Positions 45,730-54,612 of a DNA stretch of 64,000 nucleotides are shown piece by piece. Positions within the stretch are counted from its first letter, which is position 1. Each line of letters opens with the position of its first letter. The DNA lies in the NCBI RefSeq assembly GCF_010500815.1, contig NZ_JAAAMG010000025.1, forward strand, positions 1-64,000, written 5' to 3'. The translations under genes were made by a program, and so were the position numbers. Below the pieces are notes generated by a model. The model did no database searches. It saw only the letters and a program-made list of their open reading frames with translations, and was not told the DNA's origin. Origin of the DNA: Jiella pacifica (GTDB lineage: Bacteria > Pseudomonadota > Alphaproteobacteria > Rhizobiales > Rhizobiaceae).

Positions 45730-46263
45730 TCTTTTCCGCCCATCCTCAATCAGCGTGTCCATCGCCTCCGCGCTCCATACAGTGTTGCGTCCCACGAAGG
45801 GGGGACCTTTCGTCTCGTCGTTGCCTCGCCGGGCGAGGCGACATCGACCTTTGGTTTGGCCTCATCAGCGCCGACAAATGTCGGGATCGACGGGACCGTT
45901 GGCAAGTTCGTGGCAGGTAAGTTTGCCGAGCGGCGGTCACCACCGGCAGAGCGCCCGCGAGGGTCGATCGCTCCATCGTCCGGCCGGTTCATGCCGCGCC
46001 AAGGCTGGCGCTCGCGGTCGTAAAGTCAATCTTCCCTAGAGGAAATTTCCGGTCGTCATGCTGCGCCGCATCATCGAGGGATGCCCTTGCTTGCAATGGG
46101 ATGACGCGCAGAAGCGGCCGTCCCGGCTTGATCGATCGGCTCGATCACCCAATAGAGATTGGCCGTTCGGGCGAAATATCATGGCTGCCATGCCATTGTG
46201 CACCGCAGCATGAAGGGATATCTCTGGCTTCAACACCGTCCCACTGAAGTAACGAGGTATCCG
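45730..46263. other. divergent intergenic region, no gene seen
   Basis: About 530 bases between two small exported protein genes pointing away from each other. Overlapping short frames exist on both strands but none has a clear ribosome site with protein-like sequence. Confidence 0.4.
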
Positions 46264-46614
46264 ATGAAGACGAAATTCATCACCGCAACTGCATTCATCA
46301 TCGCCGCCGCGACGACGGGTGCCGCCGCTGGCGACCTGAAGCCGACGGCCGGCCACGCGATTCATCTCGGCAACGTCCAGGGCGCGGCCTATTACACCGT
46401 CGAAGACGACGGCCTTCGGCTGGTGGCGACGGTCGCCGGCGGCGAAGCCGGCGATTCCGTCCGCTTCGTCTCCACCCTGTCCGACGGCCAGACGATGGTC
46501 ATCGAAGTTCCCCGGACCGCGGACCACAACGCCGAGGCCCTGACCTTCAAGCGGGTCGGCGACCATGTCGTGGTCGAGGGCGCCCCGGACCTGCGCGCCG
46601 CGATGATCGACTGA
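46264..46614 (+). CDS. small periplasmic protein of unknown function
   Basis: A 116-residue protein with signal peptide (MKTKFITATAFIIAAATTGAAAG) and a beta-rich mature part (GDLKPTAGHAIHLGNVQGAAYYTVEDDGLRLVATV). The start at 46264 is chosen for this signal; GAGG lies eight bases upstream. The form (DGLRLVATVAGGEAGDSVRFVSTLSDGQ) suggests a single small beta-barrel or sandwich. No function can be assigned. Confidence 0.65.
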   Translation: MKTKFITATAFIIAAATTGAAAGDLKPTAGHAIHLGNVQGAAYYTVEDDGLRLVATVAGGEAGDSVRFVSTLSDGQTMVIEVPRTADHNAEALTFKRVGDHVVVEGAPDLRAAMID

Positions 46615-46644
46615 TCGGGAGGGGCGACGCCGCCACTCCCTCCT

Positions 46645-46672
46645 GGCCGGCGCGAAGGGGCGCGCGCCGGCC
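46645..46672 (+). terminator. terminator-like hairpin after the small periplasmic protein gene
   Basis: A 10-bp stem GGCCGGCGCG / CGCGCCGGCC with an eight-base loop, 31 bases past the stop codon and followed by a pyrimidine stretch (CTTCTTCG). Without a full T-run it is only a moderate candidate. Confidence 0.5.
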
Positions 46673-46746
46673 GGCTTCTTCGCGGACGGCGCCACCCGCC
46701 CGCAACGACGCTTTCGTCCCGGCACTTTTGCTGGCATTCTTCGGCC

Positions 46747-47379
46747 ATGATCGAGATCCGCTCCGGCGACGCCCTCCTCATCGTCGACGTCCAGAACGAC
46801 TTCTGCGCCGGTGGAGCGCTCGCCGTGCCGGACGGCGACGCCGTGGTGCCGATCGTCAACCGCCTCGCCACGGCCTTTCCCGTCACAGTCCTGACGCAGG
46901 ACTGGCACACGCCCGGCCACGCCTCCTTCGCCTCGACCCACGGTCGAGAGCCCTTCGACACGCTCGAACTGGGATACGGCCCCCAGGTGCTCTGGCCCGA
47001 TCACTGCGTCATGGGCTCTGAGGGCGCAGCCTTCCATTCCGAACTCGCCGTGCCGACAGCCCAGATGGTGGTCCGCAAGGGCTTCCACCCGCAGGTGGAC
47101 AGCTACTCCGCCTTCGTGGAGGCCGATCGCCGGACCCCCACCGGCCTTGTCGGCTACCTGCGGGAGCGCGGCGTCGAACGCGTTTTCATCTGCGGCCTCG
47201 CCACCGACTTCTGCGTCGCATGGACTGCGATGGACGGGCGGAACGCCGGCTTCGACGTCATCGTCATCGAGGACGCCTGCCGGGCGATCGATCTGGACGG
47301 CTCGCTCGCCAAGGCATGGGACGACATGACCCGGCTCGGCGTCGGACGGATCGGAGCGAGCGACCTCGTGGCGGCATGA
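46747..47379 (+). CDS. pncA: nicotinamidase/pyrazinamidase
   Basis: A 210-residue isochorismatase-fold hydrolase converting nicotinamide to nicotinate. The catalytic triad D14 (LIVDVQNDFC), K111 (VRKGFHP) and C156 (ATDFCVAW) is complete, as are the metal ligands D52, H54 and H86. Its stop overlaps the ATG of the sirtuin gene (ATGA). The sirtuin makes nicotinamide, so the pair forms a closed NAD salvage step. Confidence 0.94.
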   Translation: MIEIRSGDALLIVDVQNDFCAGGALAVPDGDAVVPIVNRLATAFPVTVLTQDWHTPGHASFASTHGREPFDTLELGYGPQVLWPDHCVMGSEGAAFHSELAVPTAQMVVRKGFHPQVDSYSAFVEADRRTPTGLVGYLRERGVERVFICGLATDFCVAWTAMDGRNAGFDVIVIEDACRAIDLDGSLAKAWDDMTRLGVGRIGASDLVAA

Positions 47380-48074
47380 CGGCTTCGATCTTCATCCTGA
47401 CCGGTGCGGGCATCTCGGCCGAATCGGGCGTCGCGACCTTTCGCGACGCGGGCGGCCTGTGGTCGAAGGTCAAGCTGGAGGACGTCGCGACGCCGGAAGG
47501 CTTTCTTCGCGACCCGGCGGCGGTACACGCCTTCTACAACGCCCGGCGGGCGAACCTCCGCGAGGTCGAGCCGAACGCCGCCCACTACGCCCTCGCCCGG
47601 CTTCAACGGGACTATGAGGGCGAGGTGACCCTCGTCACCCAGAACATCGACGATCTACACGAGCGGGCCGGTTCCCGGTCGGTCATCCACATGCATGGCG
47701 AGTTGAGCCTTTCCCTCTGCGCCCATTGCGGCGCCAGGGCCAAGGCCGAAAGCGACCTTTCTCTCACCCTTTCCTGCGCCGCCTGCGGCACCGCAAGCAG
47801 CCTCAGGCCGGACGTCGTCTGGTTCGGCGAGATGCCTTACCGAATGAACGAGATCTACGACCGGCTGATGGATGCCGACCTGTTCGTCTCGATCGGGACG
47901 TCGGGAGCGGTCTATCCTGCGGCGGGCTTCGTCGCCGAGGCGCGCACGGCCGGGATCCGCAGCCTCGAACTCAATCTCGAGCCGTCGGACGGCACCTTCC
48001 TGTTCGACGAGGCCCGGCACGGCCCCGCCTCGAAGCTGGTGCCGGCGTTCGTCGAGGCGGCGCTCGCGTCGTAG
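47376..48074 (+). CDS. Sir2-family NAD-dependent protein deacylase
   Basis: A 232-residue sirtuin (CobB-like). It has GAGISAESGVATFRD, the QNIDDLHERAG motif, catalytic H107 (IHMHGEL) and zinc cysteines C115/C118 and C134/C137. Y54 and R57 (AFYNARR) are the pair that marks class III sirtuins able to remove succinyl and malonyl groups. It overlaps pncA by four bases, so the two are translated together. Confidence 0.93.
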   Translation: MTASIFILTGAGISAESGVATFRDAGGLWSKVKLEDVATPEGFLRDPAAVHAFYNARRANLREVEPNAAHYALARLQRDYEGEVTLVTQNIDDLHERAGSRSVIHMHGELSLSLCAHCGARAKAESDLSLTLSCAACGTASSLRPDVVWFGEMPYRMNEIYDRLMDADLFVSIGTSGAVYPAAGFVAEARTAGIRSLELNLEPSDGTFLFDEARHGPASKLVPAFVEAALAS

Positions 48075-48446
48075 CGGGTCCGTGGTGTCCGTCGCCGCGC
48101 TTCGCTGCCCTTCCGAAAGCAAGCCGATCAGCCGGCCGACGCCGCGAAAGTGCCGCTTTCAGCGATCACTTTTTCCGTGCGACGCTTCGCCAGCTTGATT
48201 TGTCACCGGCTCTACGCGAGACTCTTTCGCATCGCACAAAGCGCCGGGTCCAACGCCCGGTTGCCTGGGGGGAGCGCCTGCCCGCCCCCGGACGAGGCGT
48301 GTCGACCAGCCCTCACACAGTTGCGATTTAATGATTTGAATCAGTCATTTGACTTGCGCTCAGCCCGTCCTGTGCCCACACTAGCCTAACCCCGAGGGGG
48401 CTTCGGAGGCGCAAGCGCTTTCCGACGAGGCGAATGGAGGTGGGTG
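48075..48446 (+). other. leader region of the prkA operon
   Basis: A 372-base noncoding region upstream of prkA with no protein-like frame. It contains an AT-rich patch at about 48320-48360 with a perfect dyad at 48332-48343. It presumably holds the operon promoter; -10 and -35 boxes are not obvious, which would fit activator-dependent or alternative-sigma transcription. Confidence 0.45.
48331..48344. promoter_or_regulatory. candidate FNR/FixK-type box upstream of prkA
   Basis: ATGATTTGAATCAG contains the perfect core TGAT-N4-ATCA of the CRP/FNR superfamily (FNR/FixK consensus TTGAT-N4-ATCAA). It lies 103 bases before the prkA start codon, a usual activator distance if the message has a 60-base leader. 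Flanking bases differ from the full consensus by one in each half. Confidence 0.45.
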
Positions 48447-50384
48447 ATGAGCGCATTGTTCGACCAGTACGCCAGGAGCTACGAGCAGCGACGCGAGACC
48501 GTGATGTCGCTGTCCCAATATCTCGACGACTGCCGGACCGATCCGATCCTCTATGCCGGCCCGCACGAGCGGCTGCTCGCGGCGATCGGCGAACCGGAGC
48601 TGGTGGATACGTCCACGGATTCCCGGCTCGGGCGGATCTTCCAGAACCGCACGATCCGGACCTACAAGGCGTTTCCGGACTTCTACGGCATGGAGGAGAC
48701 GGTCGAGCGGATCGTCGCCTTCCTGCGCCAGGCGGCGCAGGGGCTCGAGGAGCGCAAGCAGATCCTCTACCTGCTCGGTCCGGTCGGCGGCGGCAAGTCG
48801 TCGCTGGCGGAGCGCATCAAGGCGCTGATCGAGAACCAGCCGATCTACGTGCTGAAGGCCGGCGACGAACTCTCGCCTGTCTTCGAAAGCCCGCTCGCCT
48901 TGTTCGATCCCGAAACCATGGGCGAGATGCTGGAGGCCGAATACGGCATTCCCCGCCGCCGGCTGTCCGGCCTGATGAGCCCCTGGTGCGTCAAGCGGCT
49001 CGACGAGTTCGGCGGCGACATTTCCAAGTTCAAGGTCGCCAAGCTGACGCCCTCGCGGCTGAAGCAGATCGGCGTCGCCAAGACCGAGCCCGGCGACGAG
49101 AACAACCAGGACATCTCCTCGCTGGTCGGCAAGGTGGACATCCGGCGGCTGGAGACCTTTGCGCAGAACGATCCCGACGCCTATTCCTATTCCGGCGGCC
49201 TCAACCGGGCAAACCAGGGCGTGCTCGAATTCGTCGAGATGTTCAAGGCGCCGATCAAGATGCTGCATCCGCTGCTCACGGCGACGCAGGAAGGCTCCTA
49301 TGTCGGCTCGGAGAATATCGGCGCGATCCCCTTCACCGGCATGATCATGGCCCACTCCAACGAATCGGAGTGGAAGAGCTTCAAGAACAACAAGAACAAC
49401 GAGGCCTTCATCGATCGCATCTACGTGATCAAGGTGCCCTACTGCCTCCGGGTGGACGAGGAGACCAAGATCTACGAGAAGCTCGTGTCGGGCTCCGAAC
49501 TCGCCGAGGCGCCCTGCGCGCCCGACACGCTGTCGATGCTGGCGCGCTTTGCCGTCCTTTCCCGGCTGAAGCCGCACGAGAACTCCTCGCTCTACGCCAA
49601 GATGCGCGTCTACAACGGCGAGAGCCTGCGCGAGGTCGATCCCAAGGCCCGCACCCTGCAGGAATACCGGGACGCCGCGGGCGTCGACGAGGGCATGAAC
49701 GGCATCTCGACGCGCTTTGCCTTCAAGGCGCTGTCGGCGACCTTCAACCACGACACCGAGGAGGTGGCGGCAGATCCCGTCCATCTGATGTACGTGCTCG
49801 AACAGGCGGTGCGCCGCGAGCAGTTCCCCGAAGACGTCGAGAGCGACTATCTGGAATTCATCAAGGCCGAGCTCGCGCCGCGCTATGCCGAGTTCATCGG
49901 CAACGAGATCCAAAAGGCCTATCTGGAAAGCTATCACGACTACGGCCAGAACCTCTTCGATCGCTACGTCTCCTATGCCGACGCCTGGATCGAGGATCAG
50001 GACTACAAGGATCCCGACACCGGCCAGTTGCTCGACCGCGATCTGCTCAACCAGGAACTGACCAAGATCGAGAAGCCGGCGGGCATCGCCAATCCGAAGG
50101 ACTTCCGCAACGAGGTGGTGAAGTTCTCGCTGCGCTCGCGGGCGGCCAATCGCGGCCACAACCCCTCCTGGACGAGCTACGAGAAGATCCGCGACGTCGT
50201 CGAGAAGCGGATGTTCAGCCAGGTCGAGGATCTCCTGCCGGTCATCTCCTTCGGTTCGAAGAAGGATTCGGAGACCGAGAAGAAGCACAACGAGTTCGTC
50301 GAGCGGATGGTCGAGCGCGGGTTTACGCCGAGGCAGGTGCGACGTCTCGTCGAATGGTATATGCGTGTGAGGCAGGCGAGCTGA
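48447..50384 (+). CDS. prkA: PrkA-family serine protein kinase / AAA+ protein
   Basis: A 645-residue protein starting MSALFDQYARSYEQRRETVMSL, six bases after GGAGG; a GTG one codon earlier is less likely. The AAA+ Walker A GPVGGGKSS follows the YLLGPV block, and LFDPETMGEMLEAEYGIPRRRL, SGGLNRANQGVLEFVEMFKAPI and MAHSNESEWKSF are conserved PrkA stretches. The C-terminal kinase-like region begins near residue 430. The length matches E. coli YeaG. It is the first gene of prkA-yeaH-spoVR, known to respond to starvation and stress in E. coli. Confidence 0.95.
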   Translation: MSALFDQYARSYEQRRETVMSLSQYLDDCRTDPILYAGPHERLLAAIGEPELVDTSTDSRLGRIFQNRTIRTYKAFPDFYGMEETVERIVAFLRQAAQGLEERKQILYLLGPVGGGKSSLAERIKALIENQPIYVLKAGDELSPVFESPLALFDPETMGEMLEAEYGIPRRRLSGLMSPWCVKRLDEFGGDISKFKVAKLTPSRLKQIGVAKTEPGDENNQDISSLVGKVDIRRLETFAQNDPDAYSYSGGLNRANQGVLEFVEMFKAPIKMLHPLLTATQEGSYVGSENIGAIPFTGMIMAHSNESEWKSFKNNKNNEAFIDRIYVIKVPYCLRVDEETKIYEKLVSGSELAEAPCAPDTLSMLARFAVLSRLKPHENSSLYAKMRVYNGESLREVDPKARTLQEYRDAAGVDEGMNGISTRFAFKALSATFNHDTEEVAADPVHLMYVLEQAVRREQFPEDVESDYLEFIKAELAPRYAEFIGNEIQKAYLESYHDYGQNLFDRYVSYADAWIEDQDYKDPDTGQLLDRDLLNQELTKIEKPAGIANPKDFRNEVVKFSLRSRAANRGHNPSWTSYEKIRDVVEKRMFSQVEDLLPVISFGSKKDSETEKKHNEFVERMVERGFTPRQVRRLVEWYMRVRQAS

Positions 50385-50416
50385 GCGGCAACCTCACGCT
50401 TTCCACGGGATCAACC

Positions 50417-51721
50417 ATGCACATCATCGACCGTCGTCCCGACCCCGGGGGCAAGAGCCTCGCCAACCGCCAGCGCTTCATGCGGCGGGCGAGGGCTCTG
50501 GTGAAGCAGGCGGTGCGCGAGGCTTCCGGCAGCCGCAAGATCCGCGAGATCGACGGCGGCGGCGCCGTGACCATCCCGGCCGACGGCGTCCACGAGCCGA
50601 GCTTCCATGCCGGCCGCGACGGCGGGATGCGCGACTACGTCCTGCCCGGCAACAAGAAGTTCGTCTCCGGCGACCGCATCGAGCGCCCGAAACAGGGCGG
50701 CGGCTCCGGCTCGCAGGGCAGCGCCGACGGCGAAGGCGAGGACAATTTCCGCTTCGTCCTGTCGCGGGAGGAGTTTCTCGACCTGTTCCTGGAAGATCTC
50801 GAACTGCCCAATCTCGCCAAGCGCCAGGTGATGGGTGATGCCATCGAGAGGCGTCATCCCGCGGGCTTCAAGACCTCCGGCCCGCCCTCCTCGCTGTCCG
50901 TCGGCCGGACCATGCGGCGCAGCCTGTCGCGACGGGTCGCGCTGAAGCGGCCGAACCCGCGAGAGCTGGAGGCGATGCGCCGCGAACTCGCCGAACTCGA
51001 GGCGGACGCGGACGATCATACGCGGATCGCGGCGCTGAAGGCCGAGATCGAGCGGCAGGAGCGTCGCGCCAAGGTCATCCCCTTCATCGACCCGGTCGAC
51101 CTCAGATACCGGCGCATCGAGGTGACGCCGGAGCCGATCGCAAGGGCGGCGATGTTCTGCCTGATGGACGTCTCGGCGTCGATGGACGAGCACATGAAGG
51201 ATCTCGCCAAGCGGTTCTTTTCGCTGCTCTATCTGTTCCTCACCCGGCGCTACAAGCAGGTCGAGATCGTCTTCATCCGCCACACCCACGAGGCCAAGGA
51301 GGTCGACGAGGAAACCTTCTTCCACTCGCGCGAATCCGGCGGCACGGTGATCTCCTCGGCACTGATCGAAATGGCGAAGATCGCCAAGGCTCGCTATCCG
51401 GCCGATCAGTGGAACATCTACGCCGCCCAGGCGTCCGACGGCGACAACCTCTCCTCGGACAACGCCCGTTCTCTGGCGATCCTGCGCGAGACCATCCTGC
51501 CGATGGCGCAGTACTACGCCTATCTGCAGGTCGGGCGCGGCGACTACGACCGCGAGGACGGCGTCTTCGCCCGCCAGGAGACGACGCTCTGGCGCGCCTA
51601 TCAGGAACTCATCCGGCCGAACCTGCCGATGGCGATGCGCAAGGTGAACGACCGGCGCGACATCTATCCGGTGTTCCGCGAACTCTTCGAGCGCCGCGAC
51701 GAGGCGGCGGAGGCACGCTGA
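50417..51721 (+). CDS. yeaH: YeaH/YhbH family protein (DUF444, VWA-like)
   Basis: A 434-residue protein starting MHIIDRRPDPGGKSLANRQRF at the ATG at 50417, 32 bases after prkA. The family opening, the Gly/Ser-rich linker (QGGGSGSQGSADGEGED), and a von Willebrand A-like part with the metal motif DVSASMDEHM are present. It partners PrkA (YeaG) and YcgB/SpoVR in many proteobacteria. The stop overlaps the next start by one base (TGATG). Confidence 0.93.
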   Translation: MHIIDRRPDPGGKSLANRQRFMRRARALVKQAVREASGSRKIREIDGGGAVTIPADGVHEPSFHAGRDGGMRDYVLPGNKKFVSGDRIERPKQGGGSGSQGSADGEGEDNFRFVLSREEFLDLFLEDLELPNLAKRQVMGDAIERRHPAGFKTSGPPSSLSVGRTMRRSLSRRVALKRPNPRELEAMRRELAELEADADDHTRIAALKAEIERQERRAKVIPFIDPVDLRYRRIEVTPEPIARAAMFCLMDVSASMDEHMKDLAKRFFSLLYLFLTRRYKQVEIVFIRHTHEAKEVDEETFFHSRESGGTVISSALIEMAKIAKARYPADQWNIYAAQASDGDNLSSDNARSLAILRETILPMAQYYAYLQVGRGDYDREDGVFARQETTLWRAYQELIRPNLPMAMRKVNDRRDIYPVFRELFERRDEAAEAR

Positions 51722-53292
51722 TGGCAAGAGCCAAGACGACGCCCCCGGTTGCGGCTCCGACGACAGCGAAGCGCGAGCCCCTCTTCACCGGCCGGGACTG
51801 GGATTTCAACCTGCTCGACCGCGTCTACGGCGCGATCCAGGAAATCGCCGAGACCGAGCTGAAGCTCGACACCTATCCCAACCAGATCGAGGTGATCTCG
51901 TCGGAACAGATGCTCGACGCCTATGCCTCGACCGGCATGCCGCTGTTCTACAAGCACTGGTCCTTCGGCAAGCATTTCGTGCGCAACGAGACGCTCTATC
52001 GCAAGGGCTGGCAGGGCCTTGCCTACGAGATCGTCATCAACTCCTCGCCATGCATCGTCTACGTCATGGAGGAAAACTCCGCGACGATGCAGACTTTGGT
52101 CCTGGCCCATGCCGCCTTCGGCCACAACCACTTCTTCAAGAACAACTACTGCTTCAAGCAGTGGACCGACGCGACCAGCATTCTCGACTACCTGTCCTTC
52201 GCCAAGAAATTCGTCGCCTCCTGCGAGGACCGCTACGGCCAGGAGAGCGTCGAGCAGATCCTCGACGCCGCCCATGCCCTGATGAGCCACGGCGTCCACC
52301 GCTATCCCGGCAAGCACGCGCTCGACCTCAAATCCGAGCAGCGCCGGCTGGAAGAGCGCCAGGCCTTCGCCGAAAAGCATTTTTCCGACCTCTGGCGCAC
52401 TTTGCCGAAGACCGCCAGCCGCAAGAAGCGCGACGGCGAGGACGAGCGGCGGCGCCAGATGCTCGGCCTGCCCGAGGAGAACATCCTCTATTTCCTCGAA
52501 AAGAACGCCCCGCGCCTCGCCCCGTGGCAGCGCGAACTGATCCGCATCGTCCGGCAGATCGCCCAGTATTTCTATCCCCAGCGCCAGACCAAGGTGATGA
52601 ACGAGGGCTGCGCCACCTTCAGCCATTACCGGCTGATGACGAGGCTGCACGAGAGCGGCCAGATCACCGACGGCTCCTTCATGGAGTTCCTGCACTCCCA
52701 CACCAGCGTCGTCTTCCAGCCCGAATATGACGACCCGCGCTATTCGGGGATCAACCCTTATGCGCTGGGCTTCGCCATGATGGAGGACATCGAGCGGATC
52801 GCCATCGCCCCGACGCCGGAGGACCGCGCCTTCTTCCCCGACTTCGCCGGCTGCGGCGACGGCTACGGCGTCCTGCGCGACGCCTGGGAGAATTTTCGCG
52901 ACGAGAGCTTCATCCTGCAGTTCCTCAGCCCCAACGTCATCCGCAAGCAGAAGCTCTTCCGGCTGGTCGACGATTCGGAGGACGACGAGATCGTCGTCGC
53001 CTCGATCCACGACGAGCGCGGCTACAAGGCGGTGCGGCAGTCCCTGTCGCGGCAGTTCGACGTCGGGCGGCAGGATCCGGACATCCAGGTGGCCGACGTG
53101 GACCTTGCCGGCGACCGCAAGCTGATCCTCCACCACAACGTCGTCGACGGCATCACCCTCGACGGCAAGGACGCCGCCAAGGTGCTCCACCACCTCGCCA
53201 ATCTCTGGGGCTACGACGTCAAGCTCTTGGAGATCGAGGACGGCGAGACCGTCGCGGCGCACGACGGCTCGCCGTCGCGGGCGTTCCGGTAG
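51721..53292 (+). CDS. SpoVR family protein (YcgB-like)
   Basis: A 523-residue SpoVR-family protein. Conserved blocks include YPNQIEVISSEQMLDAYASTGMP, HWSFGKHF, NHFFKNNYCFKQWTD, MSHGVHRYPGK and NEGCATFSHYRLM. It completes the prkA-yeaH-spoVR set and begins in the TGATG overlap with yeaH. The biochemical function is still unclear in the literature I know; the set is linked to stationary phase and nitrogen stress in enterics. Confidence 0.94.
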   Translation: MARAKTTPPVAAPTTAKREPLFTGRDWDFNLLDRVYGAIQEIAETELKLDTYPNQIEVISSEQMLDAYASTGMPLFYKHWSFGKHFVRNETLYRKGWQGLAYEIVINSSPCIVYVMEENSATMQTLVLAHAAFGHNHFFKNNYCFKQWTDATSILDYLSFAKKFVASCEDRYGQESVEQILDAAHALMSHGVHRYPGKHALDLKSEQRRLEERQAFAEKHFSDLWRTLPKTASRKKRDGEDERRRQMLGLPEENILYFLEKNAPRLAPWQRELIRIVRQIAQYFYPQRQTKVMNEGCATFSHYRLMTRLHESGQITDGSFMEFLHSHTSVVFQPEYDDPRYSGINPYALGFAMMEDIERIAIAPTPEDRAFFPDFAGCGDGYGVLRDAWENFRDESFILQFLSPNVIRKQKLFRLVDDSEDDEIVVASIHDERGYKAVRQSLSRQFDVGRQDPDIQVADVDLAGDRKLILHHNVVDGITLDGKDAAKVLHHLANLWGYDVKLLEIEDGETVAAHDGSPSRAFR

Positions 53293-53306
53293 GGGTGGCT
53301 TCGAAC

Positions 53307-53933
53307 CTACTGCTGCGGATGGTCCGAGGCGATCCGGTCGCCGAGTTCGACGATCACTGACACGTCCTGACCCGTAATCGGGGCATCAAGCTGTCCGTGC
53401 GCCAGTGCATTCCGTTTGCGGGAGAGTTCCAGCAGCCGCCGGTGTTCGTCCTGACTGATCTCGCCAGCGTCGAGAAGGGCCAACAATCGCGTCGAAACCG
53501 GCCCTTTCGCCTCGGCCGGAAACCTTTGTCTGAGAGCCGCTTCAAAGGCGGCCCACGCGAGAAGGAACGCCGCCCGCGCATTTTGCGCCAAGAGTTGAGC
53601 GGCAGAGAAAAAGGCGCTCTTGATCCACTCGGTCGCGACCGGCTCAACGAGCGGCGTCTCGGATGGTGCATAGAGAATTTCGAGCCGCCAATCGTTGCGG
53701 CCCTTGAGAAGTTCTTGAAGCATACGAAGCTGGTACTCAGCTGCGTTGCTGCCGGGCCGCTGGACCTCGATCAAAAGCGATGGATCACGCCCCACGGCGA
53801 TTGCATCGGGGCGAAATCCTCCGAAGAACTTTGGCACCTGCGCCTCCGTCGGCTCCCGGATTACGGTATAGCCTCGCGCCGTCCAGTGGGGCTCCATCGC
53901 GTCGATTACGCCCCGTTCGGTAATGGCGAGCAT
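53307..53933 (-). CDS. REase-like nuclease fused to a HEPN-like domain
   Basis: A 208-residue two-domain protein. The N-terminal part (about 1-90) looks like a PD-(D/E)xK nuclease: D43 (GFRPDAIAV) and E56-x-Q58 (LLIEVQRPGS), with a Gln at the usual Lys place. The C-terminal part (about 105-200) is an all-helical HEPN-like domain with R174-x4-H179 (RKRNALAHG), the RNase motif of that superfamily. GAGGAG lies eight bases before the ATG at 53933. It overlaps the RusA-like gene by 28 bases, so the two proteins are made together. This is inference from motifs; no known family name is claimed. Confidence 0.62.
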   Translation of the reverse strand: MLAITERGVIDAMEPHWTARGYTVIREPTEAQVPKFFGGFRPDAIAVGRDPSLLIEVQRPGSNAAEYQLRMLQELLKGRNDWRLEILYAPSETPLVEPVATEWIKSAFFSAAQLLAQNARAAFLLAWAAFEAALRQRFPAEAKGPVSTRLLALLDAGEISQDEHRRLLELSRKRNALAHGQLDAPITGQDVSVIVELGDRIASDHPQQ

Positions 53934-54349
53934 CGCTGCAACTCCTCGTGAAGATCGTCGGTGATTCTCAGATAGACGACCGGCCCTTCCGAATTCATCG
54001 CCTCAGCAAGATCCCTGCTCGCGGCCGAGAACGAGAAGATGGCGTCAGGTTCGAATTTTTGCACAACAATCCGATGTATCTGCCTGTCCTCCAAATACAC
54101 AACTCGCGTCATCGCATCGAGTATGTGCTTCACGCGGTTGTCGATGTCTCCCGGAAGAACCGTTGCCGGAAAAATATAGATGGTCACCGCGAGTGGTTGA
54201 AGTAAAAGCCAGGCATCGAGCGGAATGACGGCACGCGCCGCCTGCCGAACGCGCTCCTGCCACTCATCGCGTGATCGCGCCGACCCTTGCAGGCTTGTCG
54301 GCGTGCCCTGGACAAGGAACTCCAACGGCAGAGGAGGTTCGAGAGACAA
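53906..54349 (-). CDS. RusA-family Holliday junction resolvase-like endonuclease
   Basis: A 147-residue protein from TTG at 54349, which has a perfect AGGAGG five bases upstream; an ATG at 54421 has no good site. It begins with the RusA signature LEFLVQGTPTSLQ. The active-site set D68, D70, N71, K74 and D88 (PGDIDNRVKHILDAM, then LEDRQ) aligns with D70, D72, N73, K76 and D91 of E. coli RusA. RusA proteins are usually phage-borne, yet here no phage gene is near. It is transcribed with, and overlaps, the nuclease-HEPN gene. Confidence 0.8.
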   Translation of the reverse strand: MSLEPPLPLEFLVQGTPTSLQGSARSRDEWQERVRQAARAVIPLDAWLLLQPLAVTIYIFPATVLPGDIDNRVKHILDAMTRVVYLEDRQIHRIVVQKFEPDAIFSFSAASRDLAEAMNSEGPVVYLRITDDLHEELQRCSPLPNGA

Positions 54350-54612
54350 TTGAACCTCCTTTGCGATCGAACATGCGCCGAGATTAACGTTCTGGTTACA
54401 CACTGGCAAACCATTCCTCATGCGTGCATCGCCCCCCTACAGGCGAGCGATAGGCCGAAATCGCGCCTTCACCTCGCCGAGCGAAACGGCTATGAGCCGA
54501 TCTCAGTTTATGTGCCGGAAGATCATCCCATCAGATGGGAACGGCCGCAGCACGCAGGCGGGTCGTCGCACTGGCGCGGCCCCGCGGCAGCGATGACGAA
54601 GGAGCGGATTGG

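Noticed and set aside
48381-50288. A 635-codon open frame antisense to prkA
   Set aside because: Its Leu/Asp/Arg/His-rich low-complexity translation is a mirror of a GC-rich real gene. PrkA on the plus strand has full family motifs and a good ribosome site.
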